Of a stretch of 64,000 bases of DNA, positions 39,796-47,282 are shown in pieces. Made by a program: the position numbers and the translations under genes. The DNA comes from Paenibacillus humicola (GTDB lineage Bacteria; Bacillota; Bacilli; Paenibacillales; Paenibacillaceae), in NCBI RefSeq assembly GCF_028826105.1, contig NZ_JAQGPL010000001.1:5525501-5589500 (forward strand), read 5' to 3'. The notes beneath the pieces were generated by a model. That model was given only the letters and a program-made list of their open reading frames with translations, was not told where the DNA came from and searched no databases. Within the stretch, counting starts at the first letter, position 1, and each line of letters starts with the position of its first letter.

Positions 39796-41244
39796 TTAAT
39801 GCGCCCCAATCGCCTTGCGAATTTCGGCGTTCAGGCTGGTCAGATTCGGCGTCTGCACCGTCTTGCGGTCGGACAGCCCGTATTTCTCTTTCAGCGTCAA
39901 AATGCGCGTCACGCTTTCGTCGATCCGTTTCTTGGAGATGCCGCCCTGCGAGATGCTTTTCTTCAGTGCGTCGATCACCGTAACGACATCGTCGTAGCCA
40001 TGTGCGACGAGCATAATATCCGCGCCGGCTTTTACGCTCTGCACGGCAGCTTCGCCGATGCCGAAATGCTTCCCGATTGCGCCCATCGTCAGATCGTCGG
40101 TTATGACGACGCCTTGGAAGCCAAGCGTCCCGCGCAGTTCGTCCGTAATAATCGTTTTCGAAAGCGATGCCGGGTATTTAGGGTCGATTTTCGGAAACAG
40201 GATATGCGCGACCATCACCGCATCCGCTCCTTCGCGAATGGCGTCCGCGAACGGCACCCATTCGAACTGCTGAAGCTGCTTAAGGCTCTTGTTCACGACG
40301 GGCAGATCGAGATGGGAATCGACCGACGTATCGCCATGCCCCGGAAAATGCTTCACGACGGAAATGACGCCCTGCGCTTGAATCCCTTTCATGACCGGAA
40401 GTCCCATCTGCGAGACGAGATCGGACGTCGCTCCGAACGAACGGACGCCGATGACCGGGTTGTTCGGGTTGGAGTTGATGTCCAGCACCGGGGCATAATC
40501 GACGTTCATGCCCATCGCGCTGCTCGCCGCTCCCAGAAAACCTCCCATATCCGCAGCGTAGCCGGTATCCTTCGTTTTACCGACGTCCCAGGCGTCCGGA
40601 AACTTCTCCAGACCGGGGAGCCGGCTGACCGTCCCGCCTTCCTCGTCGACGGAGAGGAACAGCGCCGACGGATTGTCCCGGTTCCACGCTTTCAGCTGAT
40701 TGACATATGCCGCAAGGCCCTTCGGATCGGTCACATTGTTTTTATAGAAAATGACGCCGCCCACATGCTGCTGCTGAATCATCGTTTTCGTCCGGCTTGT
40801 CGGCGTGTTTCCGTCCATGCCGGCGACGATCATCTCGCCCAGCTTTTCGTCCAGCGTCATCGACTGCAGCTGGCGCAGTACGTTCGCGCTCGGAGCGGGA
40901 AGCCCCGAACCGGTATCCGGGGAAGTTGCTCCCGCCCCGTCTCCATTCTGCGAGCCGCCCGTATTCCCGCTTGTTCCGGCTCCGGGCGAACCGTCTGCGC
41001 CGCCTCCCGCCCCTTCTGACGTCCCGCCGGCGCCGCCGCTCGTATCCGTGCCGCCCGCTGCGGCGTTTTGCTGACCGCCGCTTGCGCCGCCGTCCGCCGT
41101 GCCTTGATTCGTTCCGCCATTGCTCATCTCTTGGCCTGCGCCGCCTGCAGCCTGCTGCCCCGAATCGCTCTTTTGCCCGGAGCAGCCCGATGCGAAGATA
41201 AGCAGCATCGCAAGCACGGCAAGCCCGTATTTGCCTTTATGCAT
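39796..41244 (-). CDS. Glycoside hydrolase family 3 lipoprotein (NagZ/YbbD-like beta-N-acetylhexosaminidase)
   Basis: This 482-residue lipoprotein has the lipobox FASGC (cysteine at about residue 21). About 95 residues of almost only Gly, Ala, Ser, Thr, Asn and Gln follow, a flexible linker. The GH3 TIM-barrel domain begins near residue 125, with LFLSVDEEGGTVSRL, VKHFPGHGDTSVDSH (carrying the His of the NagZ Asp-His dyad) and GVVITDDLTMGAI (the nucleophile Asp). It should release N-acetylglucosamine from muropeptides during wall recycling. It is a monocistronic gene. Confidence 0.93.
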   Translation of the reverse strand: MHKGKYGLAVLAMLLIFASGCSGQKSDSGQQAAGGAGQEMSNGGTNQGTADGGASGGQQNAAAGGTDTSGGAGGTSEGAGGGADGSPGAGTSGNTGGSQNGDGAGATSPDTGSGLPAPSANVLRQLQSMTLDEKLGEMIVAGMDGNTPTSRTKTMIQQQHVGGVIFYKNNVTDPKGLAAYVNQLKAWNRDNPSALFLSVDEEGGTVSRLPGLEKFPDAWDVGKTKDTGYAADMGGFLGAASSAMGMNVDYAPVLDINSNPNNPVIGVRSFGATSDLVSQMGLPVMKGIQAQGVISVVKHFPGHGDTSVDSHLDLPVVNKSLKQLQQFEWVPFADAIREGADAVMVAHILFPKIDPKYPASLSKTIITDELRGTLGFQGVVITDDLTMGAIGKHFGIGEAAVQSVKAGADIMLVAHGYDDVVTVIDALKKSISQGGISKKRIDESVTRILTLKEKYGLSDRKTVQTPNLTSLNAEIRKAIGAH

Positions 41245-41402
41245 CCAAACACCACCGCCTATACCTGATGTCAGTCCATGGACGCGTCAATTTTCATTGT
41301 GTGCCAGACTGCCTTACTTTATCATACAACGAATGGACGGAGCAAAAGGTTGCTCTTGTCCGATATCCTTCCGTTTATTGGCCGGCGGCTTATCGTTAAA
41401 AA

Positions 41403-41440
41403 CGAAAAGAGGTTCGGCCGCGAAGCAGCCGAACCCTTCT
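41403..41440 (-). terminator. Terminator of the nirBD-hemD-cobA operon
   Basis: GGTTCGGC (41411-41418) pairs with GCCGAACC (41428-41435). On the leftward strand the stem is followed by TCTTTTCGTTTTT, about 80 bases past the cobA stop. The rest of 41245-41517 shows nothing else. Confidence 0.75.
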
Positions 41441-41517
41441 ATTTAAAGCGGGTAGATGAACAACTTGAAACGGATAGATGACAACGATGGCACTCGAATT
41501 TTTTCATATGCGGCAGA

Positions 41518-42276
41518 CTACGAAACGACGGCTTCGACTTTGCGCCAGGCCAGGCTGTCCTGCAGTGTAACGACCGGTCCGATGACGATGGCGACGGGGC
41601 TTACAAGATGGGCCGTCTCGGGATTGGCCGTAATATCGGCCAGCGTGCCGGTTACGATCCGCTGCGTCTCCCGCGTGCCGCTTTGGATCAGCGCGATCGG
41701 CACGGACGCGTCCTTGCCGGCTTCCAGAAGTCGCCGGACGATGACCGGAAGCTGCTGAAGCCCCATCAACACGACAAGCGTCTCCGCTCCGGCCGCCCAG
41801 TTCCAGTCGACGCCCGCGCCGTCTTTATCCACGCACTCGTGGCCGGTAATAACGGCGAACGATGCCGCGAGCTTGCGGTGAGTGACCGGAATGCCGGCAT
41901 AAGCCGGAGCCGCGATGCAGGAGGAAATGCCGGGCACGATCTCAAATTCGACGCCGAGCGCGGACAGGTACAGCGCTTCTTCGCCGCCGCGACCGAATAC
42001 GAACGGGTCGCCGCCCTTCAGGCGGGTGACCGTGCAGCCTTTCATGGCGCGGTCCGCGATCAGCGCGTTGATCTCCTCCTGCTTCATCGTATGATGCCCC
42101 GACGCTTTGCCCACATACAGCAGCTCCGCCGACGGGCTCGCTTCCTCGACAAGCTCCTCCGCCACAAGCCGGTCGTAAATGAGGACGTCGGCCAGCCGGA
42201 TCGTTTCCAGCCCCCTCAGCGTGATCAGCTTCGGGTCGCCCGGGCCCGCGCCGGTCAAATAGACTTTCCCGTACAT
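41518..42276 (-). CDS. cobA: Uroporphyrinogen-III C-methyltransferase
   Basis: This 252-residue S-adenosylmethionine-dependent enzyme converts uroporphyrinogen III to precorrin-2, the first step toward siroheme. Family motifs are YLTGAGPGDPKLITLRG near the start, YDRLV, RLKGGDPFVFGRGGEEAL, and VVPGISS-like IVPGISSCIAAPAYAGIPVTHR. It is the last gene of the nitrite reductase operon, and siroheme is the cofactor of NirB. The dehydrogenase and ferrochelatase needed to finish siroheme are not in the window. Confidence 0.97.
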   Translation of the reverse strand: MYGKVYLTGAGPGDPKLITLRGLETIRLADVLIYDRLVAEELVEEASPSAELLYVGKASGHHTMKQEEINALIADRAMKGCTVTRLKGGDPFVFGRGGEEALYLSALGVEFEIVPGISSCIAAPAYAGIPVTHRKLAASFAVITGHECVDKDGAGVDWNWAAGAETLVVLMGLQQLPVIVRRLLEAGKDASVPIALIQSGTRETQRIVTGTLADITANPETAHLVSPVAIVIGPVVTLQDSLAWRKVEAVVS

Positions 42277-42319
42277 GCGTTCACGCTCCCCGCTTTACAC
42301 GATTCGTTTGTTGCCGCCG

Positions 42320-43204
42320 TCACTCCGCGGCGGCGGCGAAGCTTGAACCATCCGCCGGCTTCGAAACCGGCACCGCCGCCAGCTTGGGAATCGATTCATA
42401 CCGGCTGTCGAAATACCGGCTCATCGCTACCACCATGCTGCCCAGCCGCTCTTCCTCCGGATACAGCACGCGCCGGAGGCCTTCCTCGTGCAGCGTCTCC
42501 GCCGTCACCTTCCCGACGGCAACCGCCAGCACCGGGCCTTCGAACGCCTGTCGAACCGCTTCCAGCTTGCCGAGGCGGGCGGCGCATCCCATCACATAGC
42601 GGACCTGCACCGTGCTGGTCATCGTCACCGCGTCGACTTCGCCGGCGGCAATTTCGTCGATCAGCAGCTCCACGACGTCGTTCTCCGGCGGGATATGACG
42701 GTACGGCAGCAGCTCCTCGCATACGGCGCCCCGCTGCGCCAGCGCGCCGTTCAGGCGCGGGGCGGGATCGCCGTACAGCTGCAGCGCCACCCGCGCGCCG
42801 TGCATATCGTAAGGCTCAAGCTCCCGGAGCAGCCCGGCCGTCGTGCCGTCGCCGTCGCGGACCTCCGGCACGAGCCCGATTTTACGCAGCGCGTTCACCG
42901 TCTTGTAGCCGCGCGCCGCCAGACGCATGCGGCGAAGCGCTTCAATGAACCGCTCGGTCAGCCCGAGCTTGCCGGCCGCCTCCAGCAGCGCCTCGAGTCC
43001 GACGCCTGTCGTCAGCACGAACCAATCGGCCGGACGCGCGATGAGCGCATGCAGTTGGCCTTCGATCCGCGTATCGTCCACGAATACGGTGCCCTGCGCC
43101 GGCCGGAGCACGGCTTCTCCCCCGAATTTGCCGACCATGCGGCTCAGTTCCTCCGCTTTGCGCGGGCCGGTTACGGCAATCATTTTGCCTTCCAGACGAG
43201 CCAT
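42320..43204 (-). CDS. Uroporphyrinogen-III synthase-like protein (HemD family)
   Basis: This 294-residue protein has the two-domain HemD fold (MIAVTGPRKAEELSRMVGKFGG at the start, DAVTMTSTVQVRYVM in the second half, and AVAVGKVTAETLHEEGL near the end). HemD closes the tetrapyrrole ring. The copy here, between nirD and cobA, would raise the supply of uroporphyrinogen III for siroheme. A housekeeping hemD normally lies in the haem operon, so this is likely a dedicated paralogue. AAGGAGG precedes the ATG. Confidence 0.88.
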   Translation of the reverse strand: MARLEGKMIAVTGPRKAEELSRMVGKFGGEAVLRPAQGTVFVDDTRIEGQLHALIARPADWFVLTTGVGLEALLEAAGKLGLTERFIEALRRMRLAARGYKTVNALRKIGLVPEVRDGDGTTAGLLRELEPYDMHGARVALQLYGDPAPRLNGALAQRGAVCEELLPYRHIPPENDVVELLIDEIAAGEVDAVTMTSTVQVRYVMGCAARLGKLEAVRQAFEGPVLAVAVGKVTAETLHEEGLRRVLYPEEERLGSMVVAMSRYFDSRYESIPKLAAVPVSKPADGSSFAAAAE

Positions 43205-43233
43205 GGCCGCCGCCTCCTTGTTCTACCGATTCC

Positions 43234-43563
43234 TTAAGAAACCTTCGACTGCATCGCAAGCTGCAGCACGACGTTGCCTTTATCGTCGACGAAGACCGGG
43301 TACGTCTGAATGCAGCCTTCATCCGGCGCCTGCACAAGCCCGTCGTTCAAATCGATTTTCCAATCGTGGAGCGGACAATAGACGTGGTGATCGCACACCA
43401 TTCCCTCCGAAAGCTTGCCGTTCTTGTGCGGGCAGTTGTTCTCAACCGCCTTGACTTCGCCGTCCGACAGCTTGAACAGCGCAAGCTCAAGCTCGCCAAG
43501 CCGGAATACGCGTCCGCGCCGGTCCGTAAATTCGGAAATATGTCCTACGATCACTTCATTCAT
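43234..43563 (-). CDS. nirD: Nitrite reductase small subunit (Rieske-type)
   Basis: This 109-residue protein has a Rieske-like [2Fe-2S] domain. The ligand boxes are CPHKNG and CPLHDW, with Cys-His pairs at about residues 43/45 and 61/64. It is the small partner of NirB in assimilatory reduction of nitrite to ammonia. AAAGGGG precedes the ATG. It follows nirB by about 78 bases in the same operon. Confidence 0.95.
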   Translation of the reverse strand: MNEVIVGHISEFTDRRGRVFRLGELELALFKLSDGEVKAVENNCPHKNGKLSEGMVCDHHVYCPLHDWKIDLNDGLVQAPDEGCIQTYPVFVDDKGNVVLQLAMQSKVS

Positions 43564-43640
43564 TGTTCTCGTTCCCCTTTCGTTATCTCGCCCGCCTGGG
43601 GCCTTTCGTTATTGGGTAAGCCCCGTTCTGCTTTCAAGCT

Positions 43641-46067
43641 CTAAACTTTCGCTTCCGCCGGCGCCGTCAAAGCGTCGAACGCCTTGCTCAGCTCGGCATT
43701 CTCGACGATTTGCTTCCACGGATCCTTCACGAGTCCGAGCGTTTTGTCGATCCGCTCGCACAGCGCGTCGCGGTCTTCCTTGCTCTCCAGCGCTTTCTTA
43801 ACCGTATCGAGCCCGACGCGCTGCGCCCATTCGCTCGTCCGTTCGTTCCAGTTGGCCGTTTCGCGATAGTACTGCAGGTAAGCGCCGGTCCATTCCAGCA
43901 CTTCCTCTTCCGTCTTCACCTTCACGAGCAGGTCGGCCGCCCTTACGCGGGTTCCGCCGTTGCCCGCCACGTAAATTTCCCAGCCGCCGTCAATCGCCAC
44001 GACGCCCAAATCCTTGATCGTCGCTTCCGCGCAGTTCCGCGGGCAGCCGGAAACGGCAAGCTTCACTTTATGCGGCGTATCCAGCCGCTCGAACTTCTTC
44101 TCCAAATCGATGCCCATCTTGATCGAGTCCTGCGTGCCGAAGCGGCAGAACGTCGAGCCGACGCAGGTTTTGACCGTGCGCAGCGCCTTGCCGTAGGCGT
44201 AGCCGGACGGCATATCGAGGTCGCCCCACATGCCCGGAAGATCCTCTTTCTTCACGCCGAGCAGGTCGATCCGCTGTCCGCCGGTGATTTTCACGAGCGG
44301 TACGTTGTACTTCTCCGCCACCGTTGCGATTTTCTTCAGGTCGGCCGGCGTCGTCACGCCGCCGTAAATCCGGGGAACGACCGAGAACGTGCCGTCCTTC
44401 TGGATGTTGGCGTGGCTGCGCTCGTTGACGATGCGCGATTCCAGCTCATCCTCGTGCTCATCCGGGTAAACCATGCCGAGATAATAGTTGAGCGCCGGGC
44501 GGCACTTCGTGCAGCCTTCGGGATTGGCCCACTCCAGCACGTGCATGACTTCCTTCGAGGTCGTCAGGTGCATCCGCTTGATCGCGTCGACCACCTCGTC
44601 GCGGGACAGCGTGGTGCAACCGCAGATGCCTTCCTTGACGGCGGCGACGTTGTCTTCGCCAAGCGCCGACGTCAAAATCGCCTCGACCAGCGGCTTACAG
44701 CCGCCGCAGCCGCCGGACGCCTTCGTGCAGGCCCGGATTTCGCCGACGCTGACGCAGCCTTTCTCGGTGATCGATTCAAGAATCGTATCCTTCGTGACGC
44801 CGTTGCAGCCGCAGACGATTTCGTCGCCGCTCATCGCCGCCACGAGGTCGCCCGTGCTGGCCATCTGTCCGCCGGAGGAGCCGAGCAGCACTTCCTTCTC
44901 CCGGCCCGCGAAGTCTTCGCCGCTGCGGATGAGCGAGAACAGTCGCGAGCTGTCGCCCGTATCGCCGAACAGTACGGCGCCGATCACCTTGCCCTGATCG
45001 AATACAACTTTTTTATAAATCCCGTCGATATCGTCCTGCACCCGGACCGCCTTCGTTCCGGGCTCGTCGTTAAACCGGCCCGCCGAGAAAACGTTGACGC
45101 CGGATACCTTCAGCTTCGTAGAAACGACCGAGCCCTGGTAGCCTTCGCTGTCGACGCCCGCCAGCTTTTTGGCCAAAATCGCGCCCTGCTCGTAAAGCGG
45201 AGCGACGAGGCCATAGGCGATGCCGCGGTGCTCGGCGCATTCGCCGACCGCATATACATTCGGCAGGCTCGTTTGCAAATAGTCATCGACCACGATGCCG
45301 CGGTTCACTTCGATGCCGCTGTCCTTCGCCAATTGCACGTTCGGCTTGATGCCGACGGCCATGACGACCAGATCGGCGTCGACATGCGTGCCGTCCTTGA
45401 ATTTCAGGCCAGTGACGCGTTTCTTGCCCATGATCGAATCGGACTGCTTCTCGAGCAGAAAATTCATGCCCTGGCGCTCGAGCTCCGCCTGGAGCAGCTT
45501 CGACGCCGTCCGGTCGAGCTGACGCTCCATCAGGTTGTCGAAAATATGGACGACATCGACTTCCATTTTCAGATTGAGCAGGCCGCGCGCCGCTTCGAGG
45601 CCGAGCAGACCGCCGCCGATCACGACCGCCTTGCGGTAGTTTTTCGATGCTTCGATCATCGTCTCGCAGTCTTTAATGTCGCGGAAGGCGATGACGCCTT
45701 CCTTGTCGGCGCCCGGCAGCGGCAGCATGAACGGCAGCGAGCCGGTGGCGAATACAAGATCGTCATAGGAAGCGGCGATGCCTTTGTCCGTCGTTACGGT
45801 GCGTTTCTCCGTGTCGATGTGGGCGGCCGTCTGGCCCGCATGGAGCAGAATGTTGTTGTCGCGGTACCAGTCCCAGTCGTTGAGCACGATATCCTGCATG
45901 TTGGCGTCGCCGGCCAAAACCGACGAAAGCATAATCCGGTTATAGTTGGGATGCGGCTCGGCGCCGATAATCGTAATATCGTACCGGTGCGGGTTCAGCT
46001 TGAGCAGCTGTTCGACGAACGAGACGCCTGCCATGCCGTTGCCGATCATGACGAGTTTTCTTTTCAT
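43641..46067 (-). CDS. nirB: Nitrite reductase [NAD(P)H] large subunit
   Basis: This 808-residue enzyme reduces nitrite to ammonia with NAD(P)H. The N-terminal FAD domain has MIGNGMAGVSF, and the NAD domain has VVIGGGLLGLEAARGL. Two BFD-like [2Fe-2S] segments follow (EIVCGCNGVTKDTI, CTKASGGCGGCKPL). The C-terminal siroheme/[4Fe-4S] domain has CVGSTFC and SGCPRNC. I start at ATG 46067, which aligns with the family start and has AGGAG upstream. The long leader contains an ANTAR-type attenuator. Confidence 0.97.
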   Translation of the reverse strand: MKRKLVMIGNGMAGVSFVEQLLKLNPHRYDITIIGAEPHPNYNRIMLSSVLAGDANMQDIVLNDWDWYRDNNILLHAGQTAAHIDTEKRTVTTDKGIAASYDDLVFATGSLPFMLPLPGADKEGVIAFRDIKDCETMIEASKNYRKAVVIGGGLLGLEAARGLLNLKMEVDVVHIFDNLMERQLDRTASKLLQAELERQGMNFLLEKQSDSIMGKKRVTGLKFKDGTHVDADLVVMAVGIKPNVQLAKDSGIEVNRGIVVDDYLQTSLPNVYAVGECAEHRGIAYGLVAPLYEQGAILAKKLAGVDSEGYQGSVVSTKLKVSGVNVFSAGRFNDEPGTKAVRVQDDIDGIYKKVVFDQGKVIGAVLFGDTGDSSRLFSLIRSGEDFAGREKEVLLGSSGGQMASTGDLVAAMSGDEIVCGCNGVTKDTILESITEKGCVSVGEIRACTKASGGCGGCKPLVEAILTSALGEDNVAAVKEGICGCTTLSRDEVVDAIKRMHLTTSKEVMHVLEWANPEGCTKCRPALNYYLGMVYPDEHEDELESRIVNERSHANIQKDGTFSVVPRIYGGVTTPADLKKIATVAEKYNVPLVKITGGQRIDLLGVKKEDLPGMWGDLDMPSGYAYGKALRTVKTCVGSTFCRFGTQDSIKMGIDLEKKFERLDTPHKVKLAVSGCPRNCAEATIKDLGVVAIDGGWEIYVAGNGGTRVRAADLLVKVKTEEEVLEWTGAYLQYYRETANWNERTSEWAQRVGLDTVKKALESKEDRDALCERIDKTLGLVKDPWKQIVENAELSKAFDALTAPAEAKV

Positions 46068-46114
46068 GCCATTCTTCTCTCCTCTTCTTCTCGCGATTTC
46101 CGAAATAAAAACAT

Positions 46115-46192
46115 AAAAAGCCCGTCCCGCCGTCCTGACAGACTGGCGGAATGGGCTCCGTTGCCGATGAAAATGCGGCACGCCGTTGTGCC
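46115..46192 (-). ncRNA. ANTAR-type dual-hexaloop leader and attenuator of nirB
   Basis: On the leftward strand hairpin P1 is GGCAC-AACGGC-GTGCC (46177-46192). Hairpin P2 is ATCGGC-AACGGA-GCCCAT (46151-46168) with one internal mismatch. Both loops are six bases with A first and G fourth, the known ANTAR recognition pattern. A terminator pairs 46145-46157 with 46119-46131, then T5. It shares GCCCAT with P2, so the two structures exclude each other. Binding of the ANTAR protein should favour read-through into nirB. Confidence 0.85.
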
Positions 46193-46214
46193 GACAAGTT
46201 TGCTTTATGGCACC

Positions 46215-46254
46215 AGTATAATGGGGATAGCCGACGATGTCAATAATGTTGACA
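46215..46254 (-). promoter_or_regulatory. nirB promoter with TnrA/GlnR-type box
   Basis: On the leftward strand TTGACA (46238-46243), 17 bp and TATACT (46215-46220) form a strong promoter. The palindrome TGTCAACATTATTGACA (46238-46254 on that strand) matches TGTNA-N7-TNACA and includes the -35. The centre is near -39, a position more typical of repression than of TnrA activation. Confidence 0.8.
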
Positions 46255-46378
46255 CGCTTTAAAATATTTTTAAGGCATGCCGCCAGGCGCATTCTCCATC
46301 TTTTTGCCGTCGACACCCCATGCGATGCTGTGTTATATTTTATTACACCTATACTGCTTGCATTGAGGTGAACGGTTC

Positions 46379-46936
46379 TTGTTAAAATCGATTTTGCTGG
46401 TTGAGGACGAAGCCCGCCTCATATCCATGCACAGTCTGCAGCAGAACTGCCGTACGCTGCACCGCGTTTCGACTCGGGAGGAGGCAAAGGGCCTGATCAG
46501 CGTCGTTGACGCAGCCGTTCTCCATATGCCGGCCGGGTTGATCGTCGACTGGCAGTCGGCGCTCACCAAGATGCGCAAGCTCCCGATCCTGTGGCTCTGC
46601 ACCGAAAACGAGGCGCCGAAGGAAATCGACTGGGGCTTTACGCTGGACGGGATTTTATTCGGATCCATGACATCGATCGAAATGAATATCGCGCTCAAAT
46701 GGGGAATGCGCGTTTTTCAGCAGCACAAGCGGTGGGCCGAGGAACGCGACCAGCTGCTGCAGCGGCTCGAGGAACGCAAATGGATCGACCAGGCGAAAGC
46801 CGTCCTCTGCGAAATCAAAGGCATCTCCGAAGCGGAGGCCTACGATTTTCTGCGCAAGCAGGCGATGAACGAGCGCAAGAGGATCGGCGATATCGCCGCG
46901 TCAATCGTCAAAGTGTATCAGCTGATCCACGGTTAA
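46379..46936 (+). CDS. ANTAR-domain antiterminator with degenerate receiver
   Basis: This 185-residue RNA-binding regulator is divergent from nirB. The C-terminal ANTAR domain (about residues 128-182) reads RKWIDQAKAVLCEIKGISE, then AYDFLRKQAMNERKRIGDIA. The N-terminal part folds like a receiver (ILLVEDEARL keeps the acidic pocket). The phospho-acceptor position is a histidine (AAVLHMPAG, residue 49), and the usual lysine near LDGILFGSM is missing. It is therefore unlikely to be switched by phosphorylation and may resemble AmiR. It starts at TTG 46379 with GAGGTG eight bases upstream. Its targets are the leaders of nirB and narK. Confidence 0.9.
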   Translation: MLKSILLVEDEARLISMHSLQQNCRTLHRVSTREEAKGLISVVDAAVLHMPAGLIVDWQSALTKMRKLPILWLCTENEAPKEIDWGFTLDGILFGSMTSIEMNIALKWGMRVFQQHKRWAEERDQLLQRLEERKWIDQAKAVLCEIKGISEAEAYDFLRKQAMNERKRIGDIAASIVKVYQLIHG

Positions 46937-46981
46937 TGCGAGTGACGGCCATGAGAGGTCAATAATGCAAAAAACATTTGG

Positions 46982-47022
46982 TGTCAGATATATTGACATG
47001 GACTTTCCCGCTCGCATATAAT
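46982..47022 (+). promoter_or_regulatory. narK promoter with TnrA/GlnR-type box
   Basis: TGTCAGATATATTGACA (46982-46998) matches TGTNA-N7-TNACA. Its right half supplies the -35 TTGACA (46993-46998), and TATAAT (47017-47022) follows after 18 bp. The arrangement copies that of nirB. Confidence 0.8.
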
Positions 47023-47064
47023 GCAACTAAGATCACAACGACGTGTTCGAATATTTTTCGGCAA

Positions 47065-47136
47065 GGCACACCGACGTGCCGCCGATGGCAAAGAGGCCGG
47101 ATTGCAGTGGAACTATGACTGCGGTGCGGCCTTTTA
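47065..47136 (+). ncRNA. ANTAR-type dual-hexaloop leader and attenuator of narK
   Basis: P1 is GGCAC-ACCGAC-GTGCC (47065-47080). P2 is GGC-AAAGAG-GCC (47087-47098), short but with the same A1/G4 hexaloop. The terminator begins inside P2 (GGCCG at 47095-47099) and pairs with CGGCC at 47127-47131, then TTTTATTT. An additional CAC-AACGAC-GTG hairpin (47036-47046) upstream could be a third site. P1 and the overlap of P2 with the terminator match the nirB leader. Confidence 0.8.
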
Positions 47137-47205
47137 TTTGTTTACGATGAAGCTAACGAGCCCGACCAGCAAGTAGAGCGCCGGAGAAAAACAGAGAAAC
47201 CCGGA

Positions 47206-47247
47206 ACAGACAGAGTAAAACAGACAGAGCAAAACAGACAGAGAGAG
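47206..47247 (+). repeat. Three 14-bp tandem repeats in the narK 5' region
   Basis: ACAGACAGAGTAAA, ACAGACAGAGCAAA and ACAGACAGAGAGAG follow one another between the attenuator and the narK ribosome site. The stretch is purine-rich and free of obvious structure. Confidence 0.85.
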
Positions 47248-47282
47248 AACAGATCGTTCATTTGGAGAGGAGTTTACCGGAT

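Noticed and set aside
43710..46262. Very long open frame on the plus strand opposite nirB
   Set aside because: It is the complement of a certain nirB gene, is rich in Arg, His, Asp and Val, and has no family features. Long antisense frames are expected in GC-rich coding DNA.
47036..47046. CAC-AACGAC-GTG hairpin as a third ANTAR target in the narK leader
   Set aside because: The loop fits AxxGxx, but the stem is only three pairs before a mismatch. The pair at 47065-47098 already matches the nirB arrangement.
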